Part shown: one piece after another, positions 14,301 to 27,700 of the stretch
How positions within the stretch are numbered: position 1 is the first letter of the stretch
How the letters are laid out: every line of letters begins with the position of its first letter
Source of the DNA: Eremophila alpestris peregrina
Lineage: Eukaryota; Chordata; Aves; Passeriformes; Alaudidae
Length of the DNA stretch: 64,000 nucleotides
NCBI GenBank assembly: GCA_009792885.1
Contig: WMCF01000030.1
Span: 5,000,891-5,064,890 of the forward strand
Direction of reading: 5' to 3'
Notes under the pieces: model-generated
Seen by the model: only the letters and a program-made list of their open reading frames with translations
Databases searched by the model: none
Told to the model about the DNA's origin: nothing
Translations under genes and position numbers: made by a program

Positions 14301-17300
14301 GAAATTTTACTTTTACTAATCTTAAGAACTCAACACTCTTTGTAAAAAGGAAGAGGAAGAGAAAGACAGGAAAATGTGCTCTTATCAATTTATCTGCCAC
14401 CATCTTAATTCCATTCATGTCTATGTACTAAAATATAAAACTATTTTTACACACCCAGTGATTTAATAAAATCACACAAATTAAACTCTTGTGACCTCCA
14501 AATCCTCAGACAACCCTGACAGTGCTTTTTTCATGGGCTGAGACCCAAAGCCTCCACTGTTTCAGGCACAGGCCAGGGAGGATCACCCCGCCTGTCTAGG
14601 CTCCTGCACATCCAGGAGAACCAGAGAAATACTCTGGTTCGCCACATGAGCTGGGATGGAGAGTTAAACTAGCTGAAGACCAGCCTTATGTAATGCAGTT
14701 TCCAGATGGTTCATCTCCCTGCCTCATTCCAAAATGAGCATAAAGATGGGAGGACAAAAGGATGGAACAGAAGCACAGCCAAAGAGAAAGGAGAGCAACT
14801 AATGGCAGCCTCATTTTTAGCTTAAACTGTGTTAGAAACACAACTTTTAGGAGTCATTTGGTATCAGAAGTATCCTTAGGGAACTATTAAAATCAACTCA
14901 ATGTTTCCAAGACACCTGAATGTTTCCATTCTTTCTCTGCATCAACTTTGGCAGCTGTGCAACAGGAAGGTGAATTGGTTCAGAGAGGTGACACAGAATG
15001 TAGCTGTTGATTCTAGGGGTGGTGCACTTTCTTTTGGATCAGTTTGATGAACTGACTTACTCTGCAGCCACACTATCAGCTAAATCTGATACAAAGAGCC
15101 TGCAGTAAAAATGGTGGTAGAAACAGCATCATAAAATCATGAATGAAATTTTCTGAATTAGAAAATATAGCATTGACATAACATCCAGCTGGGTCAGTGG
15201 GACAGATCCCAGCTCCCAGACCCTGCTGTCCAGCTGCTCTGGGGTGGTCTCCATGCTCCCAGTGGCTCACACAGCAGCAGGGAGCAGCTGGCCCTCACGG
15301 TACCCTTACAGCATTTACCTGTATTTAATTAAGTTTGAACAAACTATCACCTCCAGAAGGATTTCCAGTCCCTTCCACACTTCCAAAGGTTTCATGGGAG
15401 CAGAGTCAAGTCTCTGCAGTTCTCCCCTGGCACTTTGAATGTCTGCATAATTAAGTTTTTCTGACTAAAATCCTATTTATCTGTATGTCATTTTACAGCA
15501 CATTAAAACTGCTGTGCTGTGAAACACTTCCTGGTTGAGACACATCCTGCTGTATGGCAAACCCCAAACTCTCCACACACTTCAGACTACTGATACCAGC
15601 ATTCTCTGCCAGACATCTCAGGTGTTCAAGAGATGTGAAGAGCCATGGAGAAACCCTGTGCAGAAATGAAATCATTCCCCTCTTCACTTTTACAGTTTTA
15701 AGATAGACAGAAATTGGATTTTGGTGTATTCATGTCACATATTCTTCAACAATATTGGCATTTAGTCACAGTCTTTTGTGGTTTGCCAAAACCAACTGAG
15801 AGTTAACACATTATACTTCTTAATGGTTCTTTTCTACTTCACAATGCACACCCTCAGCTCTCAATTTCTATTTCTTTTCCTAACACAGTTCATGAGGTTT
15901 GCAAAGACTTATGACTCCTTGCACACATGGACAGAATGACATCTCCTATTGGAGGTGATGGAATAGGATTTGCTTTCTTTGTCAGCTCAGAGATGGAATC
16001 ACCACATGCAGAAAATTGAGTTTCTGGGGAGGCAGTGTTAAGCCCCTCCTACTCTGCTAGGAACTTGTGACTGAGAAATTGGTACAAGAGCTCTGGAGAG
16101 ATTATCTGTACTCTTCAGTCACGATCACTGGGGGAAAGCAGCATATGGGGTCCTGTCATGAGTCTCCCATATAAACATGAATATAAAAAGCATGCATGCT
16201 ACACAAATGCTTCAGTTTTGGTAAACTCATCAAGTATTACCTTACAGTTCTATTCAGCACTTACTGCATTGGTTGCAGCATGCAGGTTACCATAAAACAG
16301 ATAGGAATATTTTATGTGCACTATATAAAACAGATAGGAACATTTTCACATATTGGTTATGTGAAAGACTTGTGCCATTAGTCTTCAAAGAAAGTAACTA
16401 TGCCTAGCTCAAAGATGTTTTCATTTCTTATTACTTGTTTTCCAGAATTCAATTTGGCTGAATTGCTGCATTCTTGAAATGAATTATATTTTCCTTAAAG
16501 GTATTTTAAGCAGGTTATATCTTGCTGATGTCCAGGTCTTCTTCAGTCTTTTCTAATTTTTCCACCTCTTTCCATGATATGAAGGATCTGACAGTTATAG
16601 CAAGAACTTCTCTCATATGTTGGCTCCCAAACTCCCAATCTGCAAGGAATTCTTTCACACTTGGCAAAGGGCAAACTTGTCACATTTCATAATATAACAC
16701 TTCCTTTTTTTAGTCCTTGTTCATTTCTGACAAGGGGGCCCAAATATTAACTTTCACACTTCCTGCTGTGTATTCTTTGTGCTGATTAGAAATCTTCTAC
16801 CAGCAGTGACTACAACAAAGGTGCAACCAAAAGACAACTGTTTAGCATCTTAATAACACTAATAAGGTTCATGTTTTAACTAATATTTTAATACATTCTT
16901 AAATCTTTATTAGTCTCCCTGATAACTGATGGGTGGTCCGGAGGTCCAGCAAAGAGAGCAAACTGCCCACAGACAAGTCCAGACAGGAGACATAATCTCT
17001 TCCAGTCAGAACTGTTCTAACTGCACAAGAGCAGCCTCCTGGAAATCATCCTGCTTCCAACTCACTCACATCCTGCAGCTGTTTCTGGAGGTTTCCAACT
17101 TCAGTGCATTCTGGCTAACACCTTCATTTTCCCACATCAGTTACAGCAACAACCACCACTACCAATATGCCAACAACAAAAAACAGTTGAAAAATAAGCA
17201 ATGAACACATTATCACCCCAAGACAACAGATCATGTGTATAAAGCCAGCACAGAAGGAAAGAGCTATCAAACCTGAAAACTGTGACTGACACTTTCTTAA

Positions 17301-17908
17301 ACCACCTCAGAATAGGCAAAGGAAAACATTTCCATGTATCTGCTTTGAGATAAGGCTGCCAGACTTGGGCAGCTGAAGATTGCAGCAATGTTGACTTCAC
17401 TTGATTTCAAAGCTCAGTAGGAAATGCAAAAATCATACAGGGACACAGGGGACTGAAATGACAGATTTACAACAGTTCACCTGAAAGAAATGTGCAACAA
17501 AGACACAAACTTGAAGCACAAACAATTCTGCATTCACTATCACCAAGCTTACAGACAGATAAATCTACATACTGATTTTATGTAAGGTGAACCTACATGG
17601 GGTTAACAGTGAAGCATTTGAGGATTTGGGGAACATAGGATGTGATGGATGACACTCCCTCTGCCTCCTATTCTCTGATACCAGTCAGCCAACAGAATAG
17701 CAAAACTATTATGCCAAAGCTAGAGCAACCAACACAAAGCAAATTTTGCTTTATTTATGTTTTGTTTAATTTTTTACAGGTATGGATTGCCACCGTGTGA
17801 ACTGGAGTATCGGCCAGCATAGAGAGGACAAAGTTACACTCACACAATACTTGGTATAATCACCTCTGGTTTGTAGTTTATGGAAAGCAAAAGTCTGACA
17901 TAAAAACT
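5356..17908. other. Large MYO16 intron, 3' half; no gene seen
   Basis: Downstream part of the 25.7-kb MYO16 intron. Simple features include a 16-base A run at 13128-13143 and a perfect 9-bp hairpin, GAACCAGAG / CTCTGGTTC with a 5-base loop, at 14618-14640. There is also a 33-base tandem duplication, two units each starting ATAAAACAGATAGGAA, at 16292 and 16325. A slightly GC-richer block at 12270-12480 with AATAAA at 12451 may be an old LTR scrap. Short open frames here show no splice or codon support and I list none as genes. Confidence 0.55.
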
Positions 17909-18415
17909 TGTGGTAAGATAGTGTGGAGAGACAAAGAGAGTTGGTAATAAAGGTAATCTTGCCTCTGATGTATTGCAGCTGTGTTAATTATCCTAGAGTG
18001 GGAACAGCCTTGCTCGCCCAGCTATGGGTGTGATAAAGAGTGAACTGGCTGGGGGGAGGTTTTGTTTCAGTTGCAGCTCAGTTGGAGTTGCAGTTGGAGT
18101 CTGCTGCTGTGCTGTGTACAGTCCCTGCAGGCCCAGGGACTGTAGGTGGTGCAAGGGACAGGATGGAGTGAGTTGGTGCTGTCAGAAGGGAGAGAGAAGG
18201 TGAACTGACTGACTGGCTGCTGGCATAAATGGACAGACCCTGAGAGATGCTTGGAGATGCCTTTGGGAAGCAAGATAGAGACTTCTAAATAACAAGGTAT
18301 GGTGTGTAGAGCCTTCTGATTGATATGAAAGACTTATAGGTAATAAAGTCCTGACACTTGAGGTCTCTAGAAGCTTTAAAGCAGCACTTTGTGCATTTTG
18401 GCTCTCTCAATTACA
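17909..18415 (+). mobile_element. Putative solo LTR, plus orientation (family not identified)
   Basis: A 507-base block opens TGTGGTAAG and closes TTACA. It is much more G-rich than its surroundings and has AATAAA at 18342-18347, about 70 bases before the right end, as in an LTR with a short U5. An imperfect hairpin, AGTCCCTG / CAGGGACT, lies near 18119-18140. The left flank is AAACT. The right flank is a run of A followed by CT, so a 5-base duplication is only compatible if that A run has grown. No gag or pol remnant adjoins it. It could instead be a non-repetitive G-rich region; the LTR reading rests on architecture alone. Confidence 0.4.
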
Positions 18416-20136
18416 AAAAAAAACTGATGGTTTTATTTGGCTTTGAATCAGAATTATCAGTTGCTCTCCACAGGATTTTCTCTGCTTTCCTTAGTCTGCT
18501 CTTTCACTACAATAATAAGAGCTGTCTTAGCTCAATACTTTGGTTGTCATTCCTCTACAAAACCAGCATGATATTGGACTATTGTACCTTCTTAGGTCCT
18601 TCTAGCCAGATTGATCTTTTAACTCTGTGAATTCAATCTTGACATCAGCAAGGGGAAGGAGCAACCAACATCACCTGACAGAAGAGGCTCTCTCAATTCT
18701 GAGTTATACCAATGAGTCCGTGTTCATGTGGAGCCACAAGGTAGCTTTGGGCCGCAGTGATGAGCTACAACTACAGAGCCTCAGATTTCCCCAGTGATAC
18801 CCAGTGCTGCATGTTCTTATTTGTTCAAACAATACATCTGACAGGTAGCTGGTACACAAATCTGGTAAATCAGGGAGAAACCAGAGAGAATGCCGTACTA
18901 GAAGTGCCTGAGTTAAGAAAAAGACATAAGGACTAATCTTGATGGAAGCATCAATAGAACTATAGATATTTGGACATTACATCTGTCCTTTTCTGCTCAA
19001 CTTATATAATTCTAAATATGTGATCCATAGGATTTTTAGGGAGAGGCTTGAAAGCAAAAGAAGTCTAAAATTCACCCTGTACAGGAACTGAGAAGCCAGT
19101 GAAGTTCAGACAACCATTATTAAAAGGTTTGGTAGTTGGTACCCTCTTACAGGATGTCCATTTAGTAGACTAAGAAACAAAGCAGCAGTTCACACCTCAC
19201 ACAGATACTTCCAGCTTTAAGAACACTTCAAGGCATGTTTTTTGTTCTGTCAAGGGGTAAATGTGGAAGTCTGGAAAAAACTACCATTTTAAGTCAGCAG
19301 TAGTCATGATTGCTAAAATCTGGAGCACCAACTCTAACTCAAGGATTTAGTGCTACATTTATCATGTTTGTCTTTTGAGCCCAAATGTAATCAAAAACCT
19401 AAGAAGTGTATGGTGTCAGAAATCACCTCCTCTAACAATCCCATTGTCCTGTAAAATGTCTGTGCTGCTTCAAGGTCACATTTACACTGCCTTGAAGTAG
19501 AGAGTCATCAGAAAGAAACACAGGAAGAAATCAGTATTTGGTGCCAGGCTGACTGAATTCTACCTTGAACCTCTTGCATATGCTTAAAACCCTTGCTCAA
19601 AGAGGACACTTAGAACACTTAGAAATATTGTGAATTTTGTCATAACTATTTGCACTTCCACTTGCATTCTTGGATGCAAGTCACACAGAAACACAAGCTA
19701 AGTTAGCCATTCTCTTAGATTTATTGACTGTATTCTTGAAGCCTTCAATTCCTCCACTGTAATAGCCTACTACCTGAAGGCTACAGTTAATGATAATCAA
19801 GAAGAATCAGTTTTTCTATACATTATGCCATATAAGCTTTCTACAAATTTCTGTCACAGCTGTAGAGTTGTTCACTGTCAATTTGAAGTGTAGAAGGTTT
19901 CACAGCTAAAAACCCTTGCAGACTGAGTTAAGATGATACCTCAGTGCGCTGAGAAGAAAGACTCCTCCAATTCATGTTTCAGAGAAGAGAAAGATGACTG
20001 AAATAATAAGCAGTATATGTACTTTGTGTTTTGAATTTGTATTAAGGAAGAAAAACCACTGGGCACTACGTAATTAAATCTATTTTGTTCTCAGATATAT
20101 TTACTGGAAAAGGCTAGGATTCAGAAAGAATGAAGG
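18416..20136. other. MYO16 intron, no gene seen
   Basis: AT-rich intronic sequence without recognisable repeats or conserved coding signal. Confidence 0.5.
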
Positions 20137-20482
20137 AATCATAGAATATGCTGACTTGGAAAGGACCCATAAAGATCATCAAGTCCAACTCCTGGCCCTG
20201 CACAGGACACCCCAAGAGTCACACCATGTACCTGAGAACATTGTTCAAATGCTTGAAATCTGACAGGCTGGCGTTGTGACCACTGCCTTGGGGAGCCAGT
20301 GCTCAACCACCCTCTGAAAAATATTTTCCTGATATCCAACCTAAACCTTCCCTGATACAACTTCAGGCCAGTTCGTGGGTTCTGTCATTGATCAGTACCA
20401 GTTCTTCATGAGGAAGCTGCAACTGCAATGAGGTCTCTCCTCAGTCTCCTCCAGGCTGAACAAACCAGGTTACCTCAGCCCA
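20137..20482 (-). mobile_element. CR1 LINE fragment, minus orientation
   Basis: It begins with the CR1 3' end read backwards (AATCATAGAATATG, then GACTTGGAAAGGACCCATAA). It continues through ATCATCAAGTCCAACTCC, a decayed GGCAGCC-equivalent near 20293, AAAAATATTTTCCTGATATCC near 20318 and CTCCTCAGTCTCCTCCAGGC near 20440. About 345 bases remain and the element is 5'-truncated. Divergence from the usual CR1 wording suggests an older copy or a different subfamily from the one at 1745-2345. Confidence 0.9.
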
Positions 20483-21146
20483 TACTTAAGTTTTTAAAAA
20501 TGTATTTTTAAATTAAGTTCATCTTTGTGAAGAACTGTATTATTGCTATAAATGTTTGCTCCTAAAAAAAAAAAAGAAAAACAAAAACTAACAAAGGTTT
20601 TTCCTCTACTGATTTCTGTAGTTCCCCATCTTAATTTCTATTACAGTGTAATTTGTGATTGAAATGTAAAGATTTTAAAGTAAGTTATATTGAAGTCCAG
20701 ATACAGAAAAGTTTCCCCTTTGTACTCAAATAGTATTGGAAATCAATATGAAGCACAGTAATTACACTGGAGATGAAGGCAAAAGCAAATTGCAAAGAAA
20801 ATATTCTATTCTTGTTCTCTTTTTATTTTATAAGAATAGACTAGGATCTTCTGCCATTACAGCAATTTTTTTTCTTTTTTAATCAGTGACTTATAACAAT
20901 AACAAGAGAATGTCAGCAGTACCTGCTACTCAGTGGATACCATCTTTCACAGAGGGAATAAGCTTCTGATTGCTGCCAATTTAGAGACTTGCATCCCACT
21001 GTGGATCCCCTTTCAAATGAATAGGAAGAATGCCAGGTGCCAATTTGTAGGTTGCTAATGGCTTAACGAACCTTTATTGGCATTACAGTGAATTTTTGAT
21101 TGATTAGTGCTTGTGTTTCTTCATACTTCATACTTGAATGCTGGAG
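20483..21146. other. MYO16 intron between CR1 and LTR
   Basis: Unique AT-rich sequence with an A-rich tract near 20564-20590. Nothing else recognised. Confidence 0.5.
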
Positions 21147-21151
21147 CATGC
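21147..21151. repeat. Target-site duplication, left copy (CATGC)
   Basis: The five bases directly before the ERVL LTR are identical to 21745-21749 directly after it. A 5-base duplication is the expected length for ERVL integration. Confidence 0.85.
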
Positions 21152-21744
21152 TGTGCTGGTTTCAGCTGGGGTAGAGATAATTTTCTTCACAGGGGCTGGT
21201 AGAGGGCCATGTTTTGGATTTGTGCTGAACACAAGGTCAATAATATAAAGATGTTTTTGTTATTGTTGAGCAGGGCTTGCACAGAGCCAAGGCCTTTTCT
21301 GCTTTTTATACAACCATGCTGGGGAGGAAGTTGTTGGTGCTTGGGAGGTTAGGAGGAGACACAGTCAGGACAGGTGACCCCAACTGACTAAAGGGATGTC
21401 CCAGACCACAGAACATCATGCTCAGTGTAAAAAAAGGTGGGAAGAAGGAGGAAGGGTATACATTTACAGTGTTGGAATTTGTCTTCACAAGTCATCGTTA
21501 CATGTGATGAGCCCCTGCTCTCCTGGAGACAGCTGAACAACTGCCCAGCCACGGGAAGCAGTGAATTAATTCCTTGTTTTTCACTGCTTGTGTGTGTGAC
21601 ACTTGCTTTCCCTATTAAACTGCCTTTATCTCAGCCCACAAGTTCTCTGCTACCCTTCTGATTTTCTCCCCAGTCCTGCTGGTGGAGGAGTGAGTGGCTG
21701 CATGGAGCTTGGCTGCTGGCCACGAGTAGGGGTAAACCACAACA
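21152..21744 (+). mobile_element. ERVL-type solo LTR, plus orientation
   Basis: This 593-base LTR starts TGTGCTGGTTTCAGCTGGG and ends TAAACCACAACA. I recognise it as the common avian ERVL LTR from its landmark blocks: TTTGGATTTGTGCTGAACAC near 21218, GACCCCAACTGACTAAAGGG near 21377, the GGGAAGAAGGAGGAAGGG purine block near 21440, and the poly(A) signal variant ATTAAA at 21614-21619. No internal retroviral sequence flanks it, so it is a solo LTR left by recombination between two LTRs. It sits in the large MYO16 intron, antisense to the gene. Confidence 0.93.
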
Positions 21745-21749
21745 CATGC
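21745..21749. repeat. Target-site duplication, right copy (CATGC)
   Basis: Perfect match to 21147-21151 on the other side of the solo LTR. Confidence 0.85.
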
Positions 21750-24700
21750 TCAAATGAAAAATGCCTTATTATTAAATCTAATGGAAGGTCTTATGGGAAG
21801 AAACCCCATGAGCATGGAACTATAAATAAGTTTAAACAGGTTTAAAATTAAAGCAGGAATAGATATGTGTCTATCTGTTCAGATGAGATAACACTCTTAA
21901 AAAGCTGGATTCTTGTTTAGGGGTGATGGTCTTCTAAATAATTTTTCTTGACATTTTAGTTTGCAAAAGCCTTTTGAGTAAGTCTGATTAGAAGTCATTA
22001 ATAATAGAAATACTGACTTTTCCAACTGCAGGAAAGCTTCATATCACAGTCCACCAAAATAAATACTTGAGAATTTTGAAAATATGTTCAGAAGTAAATT
22101 TAAAAAAAAAAGCAATACCTCTTTTTACAAACATTCTCTCATAAATATTTTGTTTTACACTTGTGATTGAAGCAACATTTATTATTTCTAGTTAATCAAA
22201 TGTGGGGTTTTTTGGATATGTAGGTTGAAGTTCAAGAATGGACTTACCTGCATAGAAAACAAGTAACTCAGTGCCTACATTTTACAAATCTGTGATTTGA
22301 AGAAAAATCCAAAAGCTGACTTTCTAGAAACTCTCTATATCATTAAGAAAAAGGCATGCTTTACAACAAATCCCTTAGGGTGAACTTACAGACACCCACA
22401 ACCACCAAAAGGGAATCACAAAGTTCAAACACACATCTCAGCTTTTATGTATTCAGAGCTTAAGCATGTGAAACAGGACTGCAAATAGCCCAGAACATAC
22501 TCCTATTTTCAAAACACAGTAGCACACATAATGATAGTGTTGAGATTTTTGTATAACAGTTTACTATTCATTCCACTTTCTACAGTTCACTGTGATGTAA
22601 GCAAGACCAGCTGGATCCAATTTGCCTCTCAGGTCCTTCCTCAGGAGAAAGCCATGCCAGGCTGAACAGTGCTCGAGATACCTGAGGTGTGTGCACACAA
22701 GGGGACAGAGTCAGTGGCACAGAGAAATGCACAGACAAAAAATGGCTCTCAAAGCAATCCACAGGCAAAACCTATAGGCTGGCAAAAATGGGTGGCTTGC
22801 AGCTGCAAGCTCAGTTTTTGTGGAAAGGAGGACATCATAACTCAATTTTATCAAAAGACAGATAAATTATACTTGGTGTGAATCTCCCTACTCAGGGGGA
22901 TCCAAAATAGAGGGATGCATTTTCTTTATTTTCCCACTTGGTATAGGCAGAGGGTAGCTGTTCAAACAAAGGTAGTTCTGGGCATGTGCAGAGACAAAAA
23001 CTGCAGCTGAAATGCACCAGGAAAATTTCACAGCTAAGAGAAAAGTAGTCATGGAGCAGAAGCACTCCTGTGGTTAGACAGCCCACATGGAGAACAAAAC
23101 CATAGATTAATTCTACACCCTCAGGTCTACTCTTCACTTTTTGACATGTCATACCTTTTTCTGTAAGTCTTACTTTTTCCAATTAAATAAGTGTTGTATA
23201 TAAGCAATCATACATATTTTTATCAACAAAAAATAATCTAATATTCAGTTCTCAGCTTCACCAAATTACTAAAAATGTAAATACATGGACAAAAAGCACA
23301 TATGGAATCCTGTAGGAATTCAGATGTATTCAAATTTCTTTTCCCTGTGATTGTATGATTGCTTTTGAAATGGGCTGCTTTCATTACTAAACATCTGTTA
23401 CCCAATAACTAAAGGCATTATGTTTCCCTGTGTCATAACAAAAAAGATGCCCTGTGTTGCTGAATTCAGCACACATGGAGCCAAAGAAAGTTAACAACCA
23501 TACTAAATTTAAGGATTGAAGCCCTGCCCTGGTTTGAAATGTCTCTACCTTCTGGGCCTTTGGAAAGGCTTCTTCTTCAATGGGTGGACTGAGATGGCTG
23601 ATTGAGGCTTCATTTTCCTATCCACAGGACAGATTATATCACCAGCAGCATGTTGGACAGTGAACTGCATTAGTGTCAACCAGAGTTACAGACATCATTG
23701 CCAGTCCAGAACGCATGAATTTGTCTTGTGAAAGCATTCATTTACAGTATATACTTTTCTTTCTTTCCAAAAGCCCCAATTCACAAAATTTTTGTGTACT
23801 TCATCAGTGTCATGTGCTCTGATTAGGCTCTTGACTTCACTATTTGGTGTCTAGTGCTCATGTCTCTTAAGGATTGGACAATACATTTTAAATTGGATAA
23901 ATTATCATACACGTGTGTTGTGATTTCTTCTACAACAGTTCCCAGCGAATCATTTGGTAAAAAATGTGTAAAAACATTTGTAATTAGTCCCTTTCAGATT
24001 ACTGTCTAATGTACATTTTTCTCCTCTGATTCAAGGGAAACACTGTAAAATCCAAAATAGCTCTGTGTGGGGAAGTCTCCCTGTTATTACATGAACAATG
24101 AATTCCATTTGCTTCCCTAGAAAGATAAAAAAATAGGTTTTAATGAAGTTTAGAGTGAGAGTATAGTAAACTAAAATAACTTAAATAATGCTAGAACAAT
24201 CCTGAAACAAAGGACTATAAAATCTGAGAAATCTTTGATTCAAATTTTGAAAGGGATTGAGCATGCTAAAATAAGATTATACAGAATATGCAATACATTT
24301 TAGTTCTGTTCTGAATTTTCTTGACCATTAAGAGTTTTAAGTTCCTCAAACTGAAATTAAACTGATTTTTGGGGGGTTCCCTCTTCATGGCATCACTATG
24401 CAGGACCTCACTTAATGCTGTTATTTGTCTCATTTCCTACCAATTTAGATTTTGACCCAAGGTTTAATTCTTTTTTTTTTTTATTCTGGGAGCTTTCTTT
24501 TGTCATGAATGTTACTTGTGCATGTTAAACACACTACAACTATTTGTCATTTTATCCTTCTCAGAGCTGGAATAACTGGTAAAAGTGTGGTTTCCCAAAG
24601 GAGACTGTAAAATCAAGAGTGCATGGAAAACTGGGGAAAGTTATTCAGAGTACATAACTAAACTCTGATTCATCAACTGTGTTTATATTTCTGGCCTTTA

Positions 24701-27700
24701 TTATGCCTTTGATATAAAATGTATAAAAAGATTATATATATATACACATTTATATAAAATATAAATATCCCATGCATTTAACTTTCCTCATTTTTTATTA
24801 TTTATTATAATTAATTATTATTTTAGTCCTGCCTCTTCAGAAGGCTGTAGCTGCAACATACAGTATGCAAAACAAATGCTAATTAAAGTACCTTTGGGAG
24901 GAGAATGGAATGAAAGAAGGTGATATTAAATATTAATCATAAGAAACAAGGAAGGAAGATTTTTAAAGGTGGAAGCAAACAAGACTCGATTATGGTAATC
25001 TATGGTGGCACAGAAGACCAATCTGCACTTCCACACAGAGATCCTTCTCTTTTCTAGTCACCCTTCTTTTAAACTCAAGATGGAGTTATTTTTGCCTAAT
25101 TGATGGGAACTCCGCCTTAATGATAAAGACCTAACTTGAGAGATTTAGTGTTACACCTGCTTTTCACCTCTTTCCTAAACATCAAGCATAATAATGTTTT
25201 ATTATGATGTGTTTCTGTAAAACTCTTCTATTACTAAAATTCTCTGTCTTTAGTAAACATATTCTTTTATCTTTCAGTCTCTTCTAGCAGCAAAGATGCC
25301 TCTGAAACTCTGGCACACAAAAATGCAATCCTCATCCAAGGGTTTGGTGAATTTTAAAAAACAGACATTGCCATGCTCTGGAGCCTGCTTTCTCACCATT
25401 TGTCCCAGAATATGCAATAGGTAGAAATCAGAAAAAAAAAAAAAAGCTGCCTGCAATCAGTTTGAGAAGAGGAAGTACCACCAGACATCTAAAAAGGTAG
25501 TCTGAAAGTCGGAATTCCAAGAGCAGACAGGCAACCTGAATATGTTCCCATTATTAATTATGAGGGTTTTTGCCAAGAAGAGTCTCTGTTACACGCTGTT
25601 GCCTGACAACAGGTTTCACCTAATGGAACCTTGCACTCACCCACCTCTCACTGCTGCCCACATCCTGCTTCTTCCAGCTTTTCAAAAAGACTGCTGGCAA
25701 TGTTAAAACTGATTGCTGAGGATTAGTAAATTTGCCCTGAGATGTTTGCCAGACACAGTCAGTGCAACCCACTGTTTTACAGAACATATTGTACATAACC
25801 AGACAAACTGTTTCTACTGGAAAAAGGACAGTAAAGCATAACCAGGCCTAATGTAATCAGATCCAAAATAAGAAGTCAGTTAGTAGACTTCAAAATAATG
25901 CAAGGAAATAATAAAAAAGCCTGGTTTATTTCAGCTCAGTTTCAGCCTCTCAGTTTTCTATTTCAGATTATTTCTTTTTTCCATTAATAGGAAGGATTAT
26001 TGTAACATCTGACACATGCTCCTAACAAAACCTAATGGTCAACTCATCTGCCACCTTAAATTAAAGATACATTCTTCTTCTGATTAGATTTTGTTTCCCC
26101 TCCCCTGAGCCCTCTTTATAGCCCAAAGTTGTTCAGATGTAAATTACAGTTCAGCACCAGCCCCACCTGTACCCCCTTCTATGCTCACACACTCTTTAAA
26201 TGAATATTACTGAAATGTATCTTAACATTGTACATCATACAGTGCTCATTAAAATAACGAATGATACTAAACCCTTCCATTATATTGATCATTCCAACCC
26301 TTTCAAACATCATGGTACTCCCAATCTCACAACAATATTACATATTTCAAACAGCTAGAGATACCAGCATCACAGGAAGGGAAGTGAGATAGGATTTTTG
26401 TTTTCTTTCCTGTGCTGTGAAACTGCTTGGCAACCAATCAGCTGGGGCTAGGACCCAGTCCCGGGAGACCTGCCCGGCAGAAAACACTGCAGGAAAAGTA
26501 GGATATTGGTATCATCTTCCTTTAAAATCATCTTTTTCTGACATACCCTGGTGAGAGAAGGGAGAGTAAGGCTGTCCCCAGCCACCATATCCCAGCATTC
26601 TGTCTCTAAAGGCAAAGTCACACCGGCAACTCTGCAGGGTTAGGAAGAAGCTCTGTGAGAATTGAGGGCTGACTAAAACGGAGTCACCACAAAACGACAA
26701 AGAATTACTAGAGACTCAGCATTATGCTAACACTCACTCACACTGGTATTGCTGCTATTTAGAATCACAATGCTGTCACAGAATCAGCATATTGCTCATC
26801 AGAAGGATGAAATGGGCTTTAAATAGGTTTAGGGAATCTGCATTTCCCTTTTGTCATGCTGATTTTCACAGGACTGCTTCTTTTGTCTCCAGACTGAATT
26901 TGATGGCTCTCTGCACTTTGTACCCTGACCTACCACCACCTGCTAGCCCCGCAGACTTTATGGTACACACCATGACTGCATTACAACTTCGAGGTTTTAC
27001 AACAAAAGATACTTCATACAAAGATTTTCTGACAACCCTACATCTGGAGTAATTCTGCAGGATGACTAAGGAAAGGTGGGTTATAGAATACACCTAAAGA
27101 TTATAGAAGCCAGTCCTTTAGTTTCCCCCATGTTAGACTTCAGGTACAGGACTGTCACGTTCACTTTTAGCTACTATTTTCATCATAGCAAGCTTATCTA
27201 CCAGTTCACATTCCAAAAATTGCATCTTTCAAAACAGGCACTGTTTCTGACTGCTGTCAGTGCCAATAACTGCACATCTGCCTCAGGAAGGATGCATACC
27301 CCTTATTCTCAAGAGGCCCAAATACTAAGGATCCATTTGACCACCTTGTGTTTGAAGCAGAAACTCAGACTGAGACTCGCTCAGTTTATTTCCTGACTGC
27401 TCGGTTCATTTCCTAATTGCTTGTGGATGAGTCTCAGCTGATGAGCAGGCTCAGCAAATACTGACGTATGACTTGTGTGTGTATCAGAAAAGATCTCAGT
27501 CCACATGGTAATGCCACATGCAGGTGCAAGCATGCCGAGCTTGCAGTGGGAAGGAATGGGGTATAGAAGCCTGCTTGGCTACATCTCCCATTTTGCAGTA
27601 CATTTATAAGACTGATGTCAGCAAGACAAATTTCCTGCTGTCCATTTTTATTAGGGATTTAGTATCTCGCAGAAGAAAAATATGTGGTATTTAAAGGAAA

